Shown one piece after another: positions 45,089 through 55,595 of a stretch of DNA of 63,908 nucleotides. The notes under the pieces were generated by a model. The model was not told the DNA's origin. It saw nothing but the letters and a program-made list of their open reading frames with translations, and did not search any database. Source of the stretch: Flavobacteriales bacterium (lineage in GTDB: Bacteria > Bacteroidota > Bacteroidia > Flavobacteriales_D > Sanyastnellaceae); the NCBI GenBank assembly GCA_029242765.1, contig JAQWTJ010000105.1, positions 1 to 63,908 on the forward strand, read 5' to 3'. Position 1 is the stretch's first letter. Every line of letters starts with the position of its first letter. A program made the translations under genes and the position numbers.

Positions 45089-45570
45089 GAGTGCGAAGGC
45101 AAAAGTGCATCACAAACCTCGTTGAGCAAGGCTTCAAGTTCGCGGGCGTCTTCTGCAGAGAAGTCATCGATTTCAACGCTGTCTATGTCGAACACCGCCT
45201 GTACGCGTCCCCGGGCATCAACCAAGGGGATTGCAATCTCCGAACGACTCATCGCACTGCAAGCGATATGTCCGGGGAAGGTCTCCACATCGGGGACAAG
45301 CACCGATTTTGCCGTCCTCCACGCTGCAGAGCACACACCCTGATCACGATGCAAACGGGTGCATGCCACGGGCCCTTGAAACGGCCCCAGCACCAACTCA
45401 TCGCCCTCCACACGATAGAAGCCCACCCAATGCCAGCCCGTGGCGGCGAAAATCGCTGCGGCAAAATTGGCTTGATTGGCAATGGGATCTCGATCACAAA
45501 TGAGTCCCACAATGCTATGTTTCAATTGAGCGTAGGTCTTGGCACGGTCGCTGAAATCTGAATGGGTCAT
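45085..45570 (-). CDS. msrC: free methionine-(R)-sulfoxide reductase (GAF domain)
   Basis: 161-residue GAF-fold enzyme that reduces free Met-R-sulfoxide. The conserved active-site cysteines are visible: ACTRLHRDQGVCSAAW (two Cys) and FPGHIACSAMSRSEIAIPL (third Cys). The core GFYRVEGDELVLGPFQG is typical of fRMsr. I chose the ATG at 45570; an upstream in-frame extension is poorly supported. It is coupled to the downstream lipoprotein and follows comF by ten bases. Confidence 0.92.
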   Translation of the reverse strand: MTHSDFSDRAKTYAQLKHSIVGLICDRDPIANQANFAAAIFAATGWHWVGFYRVEGDELVLGPFQGPVACTRLHRDQGVCSAAWRTAKSVLVPDVETFPGHIACSAMSRSEIAIPLVDARGRVQAVFDIDSVEIDDFSAEDARELEALLNEVCDALLPSHS

Positions 45571-45580
45571 GTGGACAAAC

Positions 45581-46276
45581 TTACGGGGAGGCAGCGCATG
45601 CATAGCCAAGTGGACCGTGCCAAAATTCACGCGATGCGGACCACGCCGATTCCATCGTGGCGCCGCTGGTCAGCACGTCGTCAATCAACAACAGTATGGT
45701 CGGTGGGCCTGCGCCAGAGGACGATATCTGCAACACGTTTTGGGCCTTCGGGGCGGGCCGGTATTCCAGACCGCGGCTCGCCATGCGGCCCCTCCGGTCT
45801 TCTTTCGCTAAAGCCTCCCCATGGCGCTCGCGCACGAGGAGTTCCAAAACCGGCCAGCCCGTGATATCAGAGCACCCTTGGGCAATGCGTTCAGCTTGAT
45901 TGTAGCCCCGCGACTTGAGCTTCTCCGTGTGCAAGGGCACTGGAACCAGAGCGGGCGAGGCGAGTACGCCCGATGAGGTCGACCCGGGGGCCATCGCCCG
46001 GGCCATGGCTCGACCCACTTCAACGGCAACCTGTGCCTCCCCCCCATATTTAAACGCCTTGAGCAATCGGTCCACCCCTGGGGCGCCCCGATGGCGAAGC
46101 AAAACCCAAGACACATCCCATGACAATCGACCATCAAAACGCGTGGCACTCTCGCCCAGATAGCGAGGCAAGGCCCCATCACACACCGCACACCATGCCA
46201 CCTCATCATCAAGCAAGGATCCGCCACACAGCATACATCGAAGGGGGAACACGAAATTTTTCAAATGGCGAATCAT
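45581..46276 (-). CDS. comF: ComF family phosphoribosyltransferase-like protein
   Basis: 231 residues. An N-terminal zinc-binding pair CMLC ... CAVC (about 14-32) is followed by the PRTase-like domain with LVPVPLHTEKLKSRGYNQAE and the PRPP-binding loop ILLLIDDVLTSGATM (about 198-212). ComF acts with ComEC/ComFA in DNA uptake in competent bacteria, but the family is broadly conserved, so competence is not implied. The ATG at 46276 was chosen because an MIRHLKNFVFPLRC start matches homologues. Confidence 0.88.
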   Translation of the reverse strand: MIRHLKNFVFPLRCMLCGGSLLDDEVAWCAVCDGALPRYLGESATRFDGRLSWDVSWVLLRHRGAPGVDRLLKAFKYGGEAQVAVEVGRAMARAMAPGSTSSGVLASPALVPVPLHTEKLKSRGYNQAERIAQGCSDITGWPVLELLVRERHGEALAKEDRRGRMASRGLEYRPAPKAQNVLQISSSGAGPPTILLLIDDVLTSGATMESAWSASREFWHGPLGYACAASP

Positions 46277-46359
46277 TGCCACAAAACTCAGCGCTTCACC
46301 CGCATATCCCACGTCCTAAGGGGAGGGTTTTTGTCAGCGCCCCCGCGTACTTTGCGGAT

Positions 46360-47238
46360 GTGAATTTTGGAAAGATTCCTGAGGAAAATTGGCCTACAGA
46401 AGTGGACCGGTGCGAAGCAAGTGGCGGTTTCGCGTTGCCCGATGACCACGCGCAAACGGCCAAAATATTGAAGGCGGGCGGGCGCGGGGGCGGTGAATTG
46501 GGCTGGGGCGGCACGACTTGGAATGTGCGGGCGTGGCGAGGATCCGTCTATCCCGAAAAAACGCCAAAGCGTCTGTGGCCTGAGCATTACGGGCGAACCT
46601 TCACCAGCATCGAATTCAACGCCACGCATTACCGAATTTACAGTCCAGAAAAAATGGCAGAGTGGGCTGAAGCGGTCCCCGAAGGCTTTAAGTTTTGCCC
46701 AAAAATTCCGGCCATTATCTCACGATACCGGCGCTTCAACAACTGCGAAGGGCCGACCGACGACTTCATCGAAGGTTTGTTGGCACTCGGCAATAAGCTG
46801 GGCACTTCATTCATCCAGCTCACCCCTCAATACGCGCCGAAGCACGCTGAAAAATTGCGCCCCTATCTCGAGGCGTGGCCACGCGAGTTGCCGCTTTGCG
46901 TGGAGTTTCGACACCCCGATTGGTTCACCGGTGGAGCAGAGGCAGAGCGGGTGTGGGCGCTGATGGAGGCGTGCGGTATCGGCTCGGTACTAACCGACAC
47001 AGCCCTTCGACGAGACGCCTTGCATATGCGCTTGTCCGCAGCCCATACCATGGTGCGATTTGGCGGTTACGCAGGCCACCCTTCAGATGAACGACGGCTG
47101 GAAGATTGGGGGCGGCGCATCAAACATTGGAACTCTGAAGGGCTCGATCGGCTCGATTTTTTAGTGCACCAGCCCGATAGCGTATTCACGCCGCAAACTT
47201 GTGCGGCCTTCAAAAAAAAGTTTGCCTCGCCAGCTTAA
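46360..47238 (+). CDS. DUF72 domain protein (YecE-like TIM barrel)
   Basis: 292 residues starting at a GTG (46360), since the homologous region begins NFGKIPEENW and no ATG lies nearby. DUF72 hallmarks: GWGGTTWN at the first strand, FTSIEFNATHYRIYSPEKM, FKFCPKIPAIISRYRR, and FRHPDWF near the middle; a conserved Glu/His-rich barrel with possible metal or hydrolase function, but no activity is established for the family. The gene overlaps secA tail to tail by four bases and is divergent from comF. Confidence 0.85.
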   Translation: MNFGKIPEENWPTEVDRCEASGGFALPDDHAQTAKILKAGGRGGGELGWGGTTWNVRAWRGSVYPEKTPKRLWPEHYGRTFTSIEFNATHYRIYSPEKMAEWAEAVPEGFKFCPKIPAIISRYRRFNNCEGPTDDFIEGLLALGNKLGTSFIQLTPQYAPKHAEKLRPYLEAWPRELPLCVEFRHPDWFTGGAEAERVWALMEACGIGSVLTDTALRRDALHMRLSAAHTMVRFGGYAGHPSDERRLEDWGRRIKHWNSEGLDRLDFLVHQPDSVFTPQTCAAFKKKFASPA

Positions 47239-50200
47239 CCGTGGCACTTCTTGAACTTCTTGCCCGACCCGCACGGGCACGGCTCGTTCGGCAAGACTTT
47301 CTTTTCAACGCGAATAGGCTCCGTCTTCTTCGGAGGTTCCACCCCAGGCACCTGGCCGCCATCGGCACGCATGCGCTGCTGACTCAAATTCTCAACACCG
47401 GCCTTGCTCGTCTGAACGCGCTGAGCAGGGGCCTTGCGTTGCATTGGAGCTTGCTTCATTTCGTCGGAGCGAGAGGGCAGCTCACACTTGAGTAGAAATG
47501 AAGCAACGTCGCCGTTTATTTTATGCACCATGGCCTTGAACAGTTCGTAGCTCTCAAATTTGTAAATCAGCAGGGGGTCCTTCTGTTCATGGCGCGCATG
47601 CTGCACATTGTTGCGCAAATCGTCCATGTTCCGAAGGTGCTCCTTCCACATCTGATCCAGCACGGCCAATGACACCGTTTTCTCCAATTCATCCATCACC
47701 GAGCGACCTCGTGTTTCGACCGAGCGTTCGATATCTGTTGAGACCTGGATGTTCTTCCGACCATCGGTGAAGGGCACGGCAATGTTGACGAACTGATTGC
47801 TGTCGTCCAGCAATATTCTCTCGATCACCGGGTGAGCTTGTTCCGCCAATCTGGCCATGCGCTCTCCATAGTGCTTGTCTGCCGTCTCGTGCAACTGATA
47901 AGTCAAGTCGTCCGAGCCGCCAACACCGTACTGGGCCGCATCAAAGGGCGGCTCCACACCCAGGTCGGCAAACGACCGGATACGCAATCCGTCAAAATTC
48001 TTGCCCGCGTGGAATTCGTCAATCAGCCCTGCAGAGAGCTCGTAGAACATGTTCTCGATGTCGAATTTGAGGCGATCCCCGAACAGAGCATTGCGGCGGC
48101 GGCGGTAGACCACCTCGCGTTGCGAGTTCATGACATCGTCATACTCGAGCAAGCGCTTCCGGACTCCGAAGTTGTTTTCCTCGACCTTCCGCTGGGCCCG
48201 CTCGATGGACTTGGTGATCATCGAATGCTGAATAACCTCGCCCTCCTGGTGGCCCATCCGATCCATCAGCTTCGACACACGGTCGCTTTGGAACATCCGC
48301 ATCAAGTCGTCCTCAAGTGACACGTAAAATTGCGAGCTGCCCGGATCGCCTTGACGACCAGAACGTCCGCGCAATTGGCGGTCCACCCTTCGTGAATCAT
48401 GACGCTCTGTTCCAATGATTGCTAACCCCCCGGCGGCCTTCACCTCCTCGGTCAGTTTGATGTCCGTTCCCCGGCCGGCCATGTTTGTAGCAATGGTCAC
48501 TGCCCCCGGTTCACCCGCACGGGCCACCACTTCAGCTTCTGCTTGGTGACGCTTGGCATTCAACACCTGATGGCGCACGTGGCGCATGTCGAGCATCCGA
48601 CTCAACAACTCGCTGACCTCAACTGTGGTTGTTCCCACGAGCACAGGCCGCCCCGCCTCGCGCAATTTCACCACGTCATCGATCACGGCATTGAGCTTTT
48701 CTCGTTTCGTTTTGAACACCAAGTCATCCTCGTCCTTGCGGGCCAGTGGACGATTGGTCGGAATGCTCATCACATCCAACTCGTAGATGTCCCACAACTC
48801 CTGCGCCTCGGTCTCCGCCGTACCTGTCATGCCCGACAGCTTGTGGTACATGCGGAAGTAATTCTGCAAGGTCACCGTCGCATAGGTCTGCGTCGCCGCC
48901 TCAATCGTGACGCTTTCCTTCGCCTCGATCGCCTGGTGCAACCCGTCTGAATACCGGCGCCCCTCCATAATCCGACCCGTCTGCTCGTCAACAATCTTCA
49001 CCTTGTTGTCCATCAAGACATAGTCGATGTCCTTCTCAAACAATGCATAGGCCTTGAGCAACTGATTCATCGTGTGAATTCGCGCACTTTTCACACCTTG
49101 ATCGCGAAACAAAACCTCGCGTTGCTCTTGCTTCTGCGCATCGTCCACCGAGCTGATGTCGATCTCGACAAGGCGGGTTGGGACATCGGGCATGGTGAAG
49201 AAATTGTCATCCTCCATATGCTGAGTAATCAGGGCAATGCCCTTTTCAGTCAGCTCGATTTGATTTTGCTTCTCATTGATGACGAAGTAGAGCTCCTCAT
49301 CCGCTTCGGGCATATTCCGCTGGTTGTCCTGCAGGTAGAATCCCTCCGTTTTGAGCAGCTGCTGGCGCATGCCGTCGAGACTCAAGAACTTGATGAGAGC
49401 CTTGCTTTTTGGCAAGCCGCGGAATGCACGGTACAGAGCGAGGCCGCCCTCTTTAACCGCGTTCTTGTCGGCGTTCTCGTCTGAGAGAATGCGCTTGGCT
49501 TCGGTGAGGAAACCCGTGACGGCTTTGCGCTGAATGCTGAGGAGCTGCTCGACTTTGACCTTCAGCTCGGCGAACTCGTGCTCGTCGCCTTTAGGGGTCG
49601 GGCCCGAGATGATCAGCGGCGTACGCGCCTCGTCAATCAATACCGAGTCCACCTCATCAACGATCGCGTAGTTGTGGCTGCGCTGCACGAGCTGTTCGGT
49701 GCGCATGGCCATATTGTCGCGCAAGTAGTCGAAGCCGAATTCGTTGTTCGTGCCGAATACAATATCGCTCCGGTACGCCTCTCGACGCGATTCGCTCCCG
49801 GGCTGATGCTTGTCGATGCAATCCACGGTGAGCCCATGAAATTCGTAAATCGGCCCCATCCACTCCGAGTCGCGTCGGGCGAGGTAGTCGTTCACAGTCA
49901 CCAAGTGTACACCTCGTCCTGCCAATGCATTGAGGAACACCGGCAAGGTCGCTACAAGGGTTTTTCCTTCACCCGTTTGCATTTCTGCCACCTGTCCTCG
50001 GTGCAGCGCCACACCGCCGATCAGCTGCACATCGTAATGCACCATATTCCACTCGACATCGGTTCCGGCAGCCTTCCATTGCTTGGACCACAAGGCACGG
50101 TCGCCCTCGATAGTTACACCGTGTCTGCGCGCGGCAATTTCACGATCCATCTCGGTGGCCGTGACAACGATGTCTTCCTCAGCCGTAAACCGGACGGCCG

Positions 50201-50576
50201 TTTCTTTCATAAGCGCGAAGGCCTCGGGTAGAACTTCCTCGAGCACCACCTCGAGCTCTTCGTCCACCTTTTTCTCAGTCAAGTCAATCTGCTCATACAG
50301 GGCCTCTTTCTGCTCAAAGGAGAGCGTCTCGCGGTTCACATCATCGTTGGAAGCCTGAGTCTGCAACTTTTCAATTTCTTGTTGCAGTGGAAGAATATGT
50401 GAGGCGATGCGCTCGCGAAGTTGCCCGCCGCGGGCGCGAAGGCCGTCTGAATCGAGCGCCGCAAACTCCCCCCCAAGGGCCAGCGTGGCGTCCACCATGG
50501 GCTGAACTGCAGCCTGGTCCGTCGCCGACTTGTCGCCAACCAAACGCTTGACCAATTTGTTAAATGCTCCAATCAT
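47235..50576 (-). CDS. secA: protein translocase ATPase SecA
   Basis: Motor of the general secretory pathway; pushes unfolded preproteins through SecYEG. 1113 residues, longer than E. coli SecA (901). Walker A is in MQTGEGKTLVATLP, followed by YLARRDSEWMGPIY and a DEVDSVLIDEARTPLIISGP segment; the second nucleotide-binding domain has TNMAGRGTDIKL and QLRGRSGRQGDPG. The C-terminal zinc motif CPCGSGKKFKKCH is intact. Inserted sequence at about 360-460 in the region before the DEAD core explains the extra length, as in other Bacteroidota. A good promoter match lies 84 bases upstream. Exports the T9SS cargo described here. Confidence 0.96.
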   Translation of the reverse strand: MIGAFNKLVKRLVGDKSATDQAAVQPMVDATLALGGEFAALDSDGLRARGGQLRERIASHILPLQQEIEKLQTQASNDDVNRETLSFEQKEALYEQIDLTEKKVDEELEVVLEEVLPEAFALMKETAVRFTAEEDIVVTATEMDREIAARRHGVTIEGDRALWSKQWKAAGTDVEWNMVHYDVQLIGGVALHRGQVAEMQTGEGKTLVATLPVFLNALAGRGVHLVTVNDYLARRDSEWMGPIYEFHGLTVDCIDKHQPGSESRREAYRSDIVFGTNNEFGFDYLRDNMAMRTEQLVQRSHNYAIVDEVDSVLIDEARTPLIISGPTPKGDEHEFAELKVKVEQLLSIQRKAVTGFLTEAKRILSDENADKNAVKEGGLALYRAFRGLPKSKALIKFLSLDGMRQQLLKTEGFYLQDNQRNMPEADEELYFVINEKQNQIELTEKGIALITQHMEDDNFFTMPDVPTRLVEIDISSVDDAQKQEQREVLFRDQGVKSARIHTMNQLLKAYALFEKDIDYVLMDNKVKIVDEQTGRIMEGRRYSDGLHQAIEAKESVTIEAATQTYATVTLQNYFRMYHKLSGMTGTAETEAQELWDIYELDVMSIPTNRPLARKDEDDLVFKTKREKLNAVIDDVVKLREAGRPVLVGTTTVEVSELLSRMLDMRHVRHQVLNAKRHQAEAEVVARAGEPGAVTIATNMAGRGTDIKLTEEVKAAGGLAIIGTERHDSRRVDRQLRGRSGRQGDPGSSQFYVSLEDDLMRMFQSDRVSKLMDRMGHQEGEVIQHSMITKSIERAQRKVEENNFGVRKRLLEYDDVMNSQREVVYRRRRNALFGDRLKFDIENMFYELSAGLIDEFHAGKNFDGLRIRSFADLGVEPPFDAAQYGVGGSDDLTYQLHETADKHYGERMARLAEQAHPVIERILLDDSNQFVNIAVPFTDGRKNIQVSTDIERSVETRGRSVMDELEKTVSLAVLDQMWKEHLRNMDDLRNNVQHARHEQKDPLLIYKFESYELFKAMVHKINGDVASFLLKCELPSRSDEMKQAPMQRKAPAQRVQTSKAGVENLSQQRMRADGGQVPGVEPPKKTEPIRVEKKVLPNEPCPCGSGKKFKKCHG

Positions 50577-50659
50577 ATTGTGCTCATCTTCCGCTCGGAG
50601 TTCATTTCGAACGGGGTGCGAATTTCAGTCAGAAGTTGCGGACTTCGTCAGAATCTTAG

Positions 50660-50692
50660 CAAAATTAAGGCCTACATGGCGTGTGTTAACAA
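50660..50692 (-). promoter_or_regulatory. secA promoter
   Basis: On the minus strand, TTG (50690-50692), a 22-base spacer and TAATTTTG (50660-50667), within the Bacteroidota consensus. It implies a 5' UTR of about 75 bases before the ATG at 50576. The rest of the 285-base gap between secA and nrdB shows no gene; a hypothetical nrdB promoter on the plus strand is not clear. Confidence 0.6.
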
Positions 50693-50861
50693 GTCGGTCA
50701 AGTTGTGGATTGTTTGCCATTGTGAAGGCCGAATTCAAGCGCAATATTTGAAGCCCCCCGGCGGCAATTTTGCTTCGTTTTTGTACCTCCTTAAGGTTCA
50801 GGAACTTCCGAAGTTTCCACTGGGATAAGCCTCACCTAAGAACCTAGAAGACCTCGCATCC

Positions 50862-51929
50862 ATGGAAGAAAAAGCGCCTGACTCCAACAAAATCAAATCC
50901 GTTGACGCCTCACAGTTGTCGATTGATGCGATGCTCCCCGAACACACCATGGCCCTCGAACCGATTCTTGAGGACAACCCTGGACGCTTCGTTTTGTTCC
51001 CTATTGAACACGATGACATTTGGAGCTTTTACAAGAAATCCGAAGCGAGTTTTTGGACGGCAGAGGAGATTGACTTAGGCGCAGATCTTGTGGATTGGGA
51101 ATCAAAACTGAACGACAACGAGCGCTACTTCATCAAGAACATCCTCGCCTTCTTTGCGGCGAGCGACGGCATCGTCAATGAAAACATCGCCGAGAATTTC
51201 CTTTCAGAAGTCCAGTACACCGAAGCAAAATTCTTCTACGGATTTCAGATTATGATGGAGAACATCCACTCGGAGACGTACTCCTTGTTGATTGATTCCT
51301 ACATCAAGGACAGTGCTGAAAAAGACCACTTGTTCAACGCCATCGAAACGCTTGAGCCTGTAAAAAAGAAAGCCGCGTGGGCTCTGGAGTGGATTGACAA
51401 TGGTTCGTACGCCGAACGCCTCATCGCTTTCGCCGCCGTCGAGGGCATCTTCTTTTCGGGCGCCTTTTGCTCAATTTTCTGGCTGAAGAAGCGCGGCCTC
51501 ATGCCGGGGTTGACCTTCTCCAATGAGTTAATCTCGCGCGACGAAGGCTTGCACTGTGACTTCGCCTGCTTGCTCTACAACAACCATTTGGTGAACAAGC
51601 TGCCCAAGAAGCAGGTTGAGAATATCATTGTCAATGCCGTCGAAATCGAGAAAGAGTTCATCTGCGAATCCTTGCCCGTTCGATTGATCGGCATGAACTC
51701 TGATTTAATGAGCCAGTACATCGAGTTTGTTGCCGATCGTCTCTTGGTCGAACTCGGCAATGAAAAGGTCTTCGGCTCCTCGAATCCTTTCGATTTCATG
51801 GAGATGATCTCGCTTCAAGGCAAGACCAATTTCTTCGAGAAACGCGTGGCTGAATATCAGAAAGCCGGTGTGACCGGCGGCAAGGAGGACGCTTCATCCA
51901 AGTCCTTCAACCTCGACGCCGACTTCTAA
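50862..51929 (+). CDS. nrdB: class Ia ribonucleotide reductase small subunit (R2)
   Basis: 355 residues; houses the di-iron tyrosyl radical used by NrdA. Iron ligands and radical site are intact: Glu in [10 protein letters not shown], Glu and His with the radical Tyr in [12 protein letters not shown], Glu in [10 protein letters not shown], and Glu/His in [12 protein letters not shown]. The C-terminus FNLDADF matches the eukaryotic R2 tail (FTLDADF) that docks into R1, and the overall pattern is closer to eukaryotic R2 than to E. coli NrdB. It precedes nrdA by 168 bases; that spacer shows no gene. Confidence 0.95.
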   Translation: MEEKAPDSNKIKSVDASQLSIDAMLPEHTMALEPILEDNPGRFVLFPIEHDDIWSFYKKSEASFWTAEEIDLGADLVDWESKLNDNERYFIKNILAFFAASDGIVNENIAENFLSEVQYTEAKFFYGFQIMMENIHSETYSLLIDSYIKDSAEKDHLFNAIETLEPVKKKAAWALEWIDNGSYAERLIAFAAVEGIFFSGAFCSIFWLKKRGLMPGLTFSNELISRDEGLHCDFACLLYNNHLVNKLPKKQVENIIVNAVEIEKEFICESLPVRLIGMNSDLMSQYIEFVADRLLVELGNEKVFGSSNPFDFMEMISLQGKTNFFEKRVAEYQKAGVTGGKEDASSKSFNLDADF

Positions 51930-52097
51930 AGCGAGCCCCTAGAAGAGCTGTTGGTTCATGGGCATTCACGGTCCAGCGTTCATAACGCCTCTCGCTTGCT
52001 TGTCGAATACGGCTTCATTCATCCCAATTTTAAGACCCAGCAATATGCTGTACCGATTCACCCTCTCAATCACCTAACGCCCTCACCACACCCTGCC

Positions 52098-54503
52098 ATG
52101 TTTGTATACAAGAGAGACGGTCGCCGAGAATTGGTGCAATTCGACAAAATCACGGCACGCATCAAAAAGCTATGCTATGGGTTGCACGCTAAAGTGGACC
52201 CCCAGCAGGTGACCATGCGCGTCATTGAGGGCGTATACGATGGTGTGACCACGACCGAGCTTGACAACTTAGCAGCAGAAGTGGCGGCGACCAATGCCGT
52301 AAATCACCCGGACTACGCCTTGCTCGCTTCGCGGATTGCCGTTTCAAACTTGCACAAGTCGACCAAGAAATCCTTCACTGAGGTGATGCGTGATTTGCAT
52401 CAGTACACCGATCCTGTGACGGAGCAGCCGGCGGCTTTGATTGCCGACGATGTGATGGCCATCATCGAAGAGCACACCGAAGTGCTCGACTCGAGCATCA
52501 TCTACGACCGGGACTTCAACTACGATTTCTTCGGCTTCAAAACACTCGAGCGTTCGTACCTCTTAAAAGTCGACGGTGAGATTGCCGAACGGCCGCAACA
52601 GATGTTGATGCGGGTTTCAATTGGGATTCATAAAGACGACGTTCAAAGCGCCATCGACACATACAACATGATGTCTGAGGGCTGGTTCACCCACGCCACA
52701 CCGACGCTTTTCAACGCAGGAACACCCAAGCCGCAGATGTCGAGCTGCTTCCTTTTAACGATGAAATCCGACAGCATCACGGGCATCTATGACACGCTCC
52801 AGCAGTGCGCTAAGATTTCACAAAATGCGGGAGGCATAGGGCTGGCCATTCACGACATCCGCGCAACAGGATCATACATTCGCGGAACCAATGGCACATC
52901 GAACGGCATCGTTCCGATGCTGCGCGTGTTCAACGACACAGCCCGCTATGTGGACCAAGGAGGCGGAAAGCGGAAAGGATCGTTCGCCGTTTACATCGAG
53001 CCTTGGCATGCTGACGTATTCGACTTCCTCGATTTGAAGAAGAACCACGGCAAGGAGGAAAACCGCGCACGTGACCTCTTTTACGCCTTGTGGATTCCTG
53101 ACCTGTTTATGAATCGCGTCGAAGAAGGCGGGGATTGGACGCTGATGTGTCCCAACGAATGCCCGGGATTGTCCGACTCACACAGCGCCGACTTTGAGGC
53201 GAAGTACATCGCGTACGAAAAAGCTGGCAAGGGTCGCAAGACGATCAAGGCCCAGGACCTGTGGTTCAAGATTCTCGAGAGTCAAATTGAAACCGGGGTG
53301 CCGTACATGCTATACAAGGATGCGGCCAATGCAAAGAGCAACCAGCAAAATCTCGGCACAATCCGTTCGTCTAATCTCTGCACCGAGATTATGGAGTACA
53401 CCTCCGAGGATGAAGTTGCCGTGTGCAACCTCGCTTCAGTCGCCTTGCCCAAGTTTGTGACCGAAGACGGCACTTTCGACCACGACAAGCTTTTCAAAGT
53501 GACCTACCAAGTGACGCGGAATTTGAATCGTGTAATCGACCGGAACTTCTATCCGATTGTCGAGGCGCGAAACTCAAATATGCGCCATCGACCCATCGGA
53601 TTGGGCGTGCAGGGGCTGGCCGACGCCTTCATTTTGATGCGCCACGCCTTCGACTCGCCAGAGGCTCGCCAGTTGAACAAAGACATCTTCGAGACGATCT
53701 ACTACGCGGCGTGCACCGCTTCAAAAGATATGGCCGCCGAGGACGGGGCCTACGAAACGTGGGAGGGCTCCCCTGCTTCAAAGGGTCAGCTCCAGTTCGA
53801 CCTGTGGGGCGTGACGCCTTCAGACCGTTGGGAATGGGACGTGTTGAAAGAGGAGATTAGCAAGCACGGCATGCGCAACAGCCTGCTCGTGGCTCCAATG
53901 CCAACCGCTTCAACAGCGCAAATTCTAGGCAACAACGAGTGCTTCGAACCGTACACCTCAAACATCTACACACGCCGTACTCTCAGCGGAGAGTTTATCA
54001 TCGTCAACAAGCATCTGCTTCGTGATTTGACCAAGCTCGGGCTGTGGGACGAGGACATGAAGAACCGCCTCATTGCCGGCAACGGTTCGGTTCAGAACAT
54101 TGCGGAAATTCCAGAAAACCTCAAACTGATCTACCGCACCTCGTGGGAGATTTCTCAGCGCTCCCTCCTGGACATGGCCGCCGATCGCGGCGCCTACATT
54201 TGCCAATCGCAATCGCTCAACGTTTTCATGGAAAACGTCACCAACGCCAAGCTCACTTCAATGCACTTCCACGCGTGGCGTAGCGGCTTAAAGACCGGTA
54301 TGTACTACTTGCGCACGAAAGCAGCGACAGATGCAATCAAATTCACCGTTGATAAGAAGTACAAGTCAAATCCCGCTAACTCCGCCACTACAACTGTCAC
54401 TGCCGTTACCGTTGAAGAAGTGGCTGCCATGACGCCTGAGCAACAAGCGGCAGCATGTTCCATTGAAAATGGTCCGGAGGATTGTCAAATGTGTTCTGGC
54501 TAA
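52098..54503 (+). CDS. nrdA: class Ia ribonucleotide reductase large subunit (R1)
   Basis: 801 residues. An N-terminal ATP-cone (1-90, [20 protein letters not shown]) suggests allosteric activity control. Active-site features include the redox cysteine in MSSCFLL (about 220), the NLCTEIMEY segment holding the thiyl-radical Cys, and [15 protein letters not shown]. The C-terminal redox pair is CQMC, three residues from the end. The ATG at 52098 was selected because homologues begin MFVYKRDG; in-frame upstream sequence is not conserved-looking. Like NrdB, it resembles the eukaryotic type. Confidence 0.96.
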   Translation: MFVYKRDGRRELVQFDKITARIKKLCYGLHAKVDPQQVTMRVIEGVYDGVTTTELDNLAAEVAATNAVNHPDYALLASRIAVSNLHKSTKKSFTEVMRDLHQYTDPVTEQPAALIADDVMAIIEEHTEVLDSSIIYDRDFNYDFFGFKTLERSYLLKVDGEIAERPQQMLMRVSIGIHKDDVQSAIDTYNMMSEGWFTHATPTLFNAGTPKPQMSSCFLLTMKSDSITGIYDTLQQCAKISQNAGGIGLAIHDIRATGSYIRGTNGTSNGIVPMLRVFNDTARYVDQGGGKRKGSFAVYIEPWHADVFDFLDLKKNHGKEENRARDLFYALWIPDLFMNRVEEGGDWTLMCPNECPGLSDSHSADFEAKYIAYEKAGKGRKTIKAQDLWFKILESQIETGVPYMLYKDAANAKSNQQNLGTIRSSNLCTEIMEYTSEDEVAVCNLASVALPKFVTEDGTFDHDKLFKVTYQVTRNLNRVIDRNFYPIVEARNSNMRHRPIGLGVQGLADAFILMRHAFDSPEARQLNKDIFETIYYAACTASKDMAAEDGAYETWEGSPASKGQLQFDLWGVTPSDRWEWDVLKEEISKHGMRNSLLVAPMPTASTAQILGNNECFEPYTSNIYTRRTLSGEFIIVNKHLLRDLTKLGLWDEDMKNRLIAGNGSVQNIAEIPENLKLIYRTSWEISQRSLLDMAADRGAYICQSQSLNVFMENVTNAKLTSMHFHAWRSGLKTGMYYLRTKAATDAIKFTVDKKYKSNPANSATTTVTAVTVEEVAAMTPEQQAAACSIENGPEDCQMCSG

Positions 54504-54545
54504 GCCCCGCTATTGAACACATTCTGAACTCGAATGTGCGAGCCC

Positions 54546-55595
54546 TTAGCGGGCGAGATAACCGGAGCGCCAGAGTGAAAAACCGAGCAGGACAAGGCCC
54601 ATGGCCATAACAAGGTGCAAGGGTTGAGACCAAGCGGGAACGGCGAACCAGACAAAGAGAAGGCCCGTAATAATTTGGGCACAGAGGAGAATGGACATGG
54701 CATTGGCGCCGCGATGCCAGAAGGACCCGCTGGGCTTGCCCCGCCAGACAGGCCAAATCCATGCAAAGTTGGTGACCAACAAGAGCCACGAAAAGCTGCG
54801 GTGTAGCTTCCAAGAGGACGGAAGCTCTGCGAGCCAGTCCGTTCGAGCCACACCCGCCTGCACCAAAAGATCAACGCCCTCGCGCACTTGGGTGCCCATA
54901 ACAAGTTGGAATAGGGCTAGTAGTGTGGAGAGACCGAGCCAGAGACGCACTTGACTTGGGAAATTGGCCTGAGAAGGGCGACCGGATAGGGCAATCGATA
55001 TGTCCTGGCGGGCAAAAATCAGGGCGATGAGGATGCCTAAAGCACCCAGCATATGGATTGTAATGGAGCCCGGGATGAGGTGGCCCTCCACCACGAGCTT
55101 GCCAAGCCAAGCCACAACAAGTAAGAGGACCCATGCGAGGGTTGACCATGCTGCGATTTTCCATCGCCGGTCGCCGCGGCCTCGGATGGCCCGGAAGAGC
55201 GACCAGATGAAAAGTACGGTGGCCGGGATACCAGCCCATGCGCCGGAGAGGCGATTGATGAACTCGATCCACGTGTGGGTGGCGTTGAACTTGGCGTAAT
55301 TGTGTGTGGGGTTAGGCGCCCAAAGTCCTGAGATGCGGTCGGCGGCGAAGGTGGTGCCTGAGGTGTGCGAGCGTTGGGCAACCCAAAGTGTGTCGCGCTC
55401 GATGAGCATGCGGTCCTGGCCGTAGACGGTGGAGTGTTGCCAGCGAATCTGGTCTTCAGAAGTGGGCGGGATGGTGAGGCCAAAGCAGCGCGGCCAGTCT
55501 GGGCAGCCCATTCCTGCGCCACTCATACGGACGATGCTGCCTGCAAGCACCACCACATAAGCCGAGACAAAGGCGATGGTGGCCCAGCGTTTCAT
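54546..55595 (-). CDS. ctaA: haem A synthase (COX15/CtaA)
   Basis: Inner membrane mono-oxygenase converting haem O to haem A for the aa3-type oxidase. 349 residues, eight helices. Family marks: GSIVRMSGAGMGCPDWPRCFG at the first helix/loop, with Cys residues, and four haem-ligand histidines in ATHTWIEFINRL (first), TIHMLGA (second), KLHRSFSW (third) and QPLHLVMA (fourth). It overlaps the upstream HMA lipoprotein by four bases. ctaB is not present in the window. Confidence 0.93.
   Translation of the reverse strand: MKRWATIAFVSAYVVVLAGSIVRMSGAGMGCPDWPRCFGLTIPPTSEDQIRWQHSTVYGQDRMLIERDTLWVAQRSHTSGTTFAADRISGLWAPNPTHNYAKFNATHTWIEFINRLSGAWAGIPATVLFIWSLFRAIRGRGDRRWKIAAWSTLAWVLLLVVAWLGKLVVEGHLIPGSITIHMLGALGILIALIFARQDISIALSGRPSQANFPSQVRLWLGLSTLLALFQLVMGTQVREGVDLLVQAGVARTDWLAELPSSWKLHRSFSWLLLVTNFAWIWPVWRGKPSGSFWHRGANAMSILLCAQIITGLLFVWFAVPAWSQPLHLVMAMGLVLLGFSLWRSGYLAR

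Noticed and set aside
46120-46359. N-terminal extension of the DUF72 protein by 80 residues
   Set aside because: It runs antisense through the start of comF and has no similarity to the family; the GTG at 46360 fits the conserved N-terminus.
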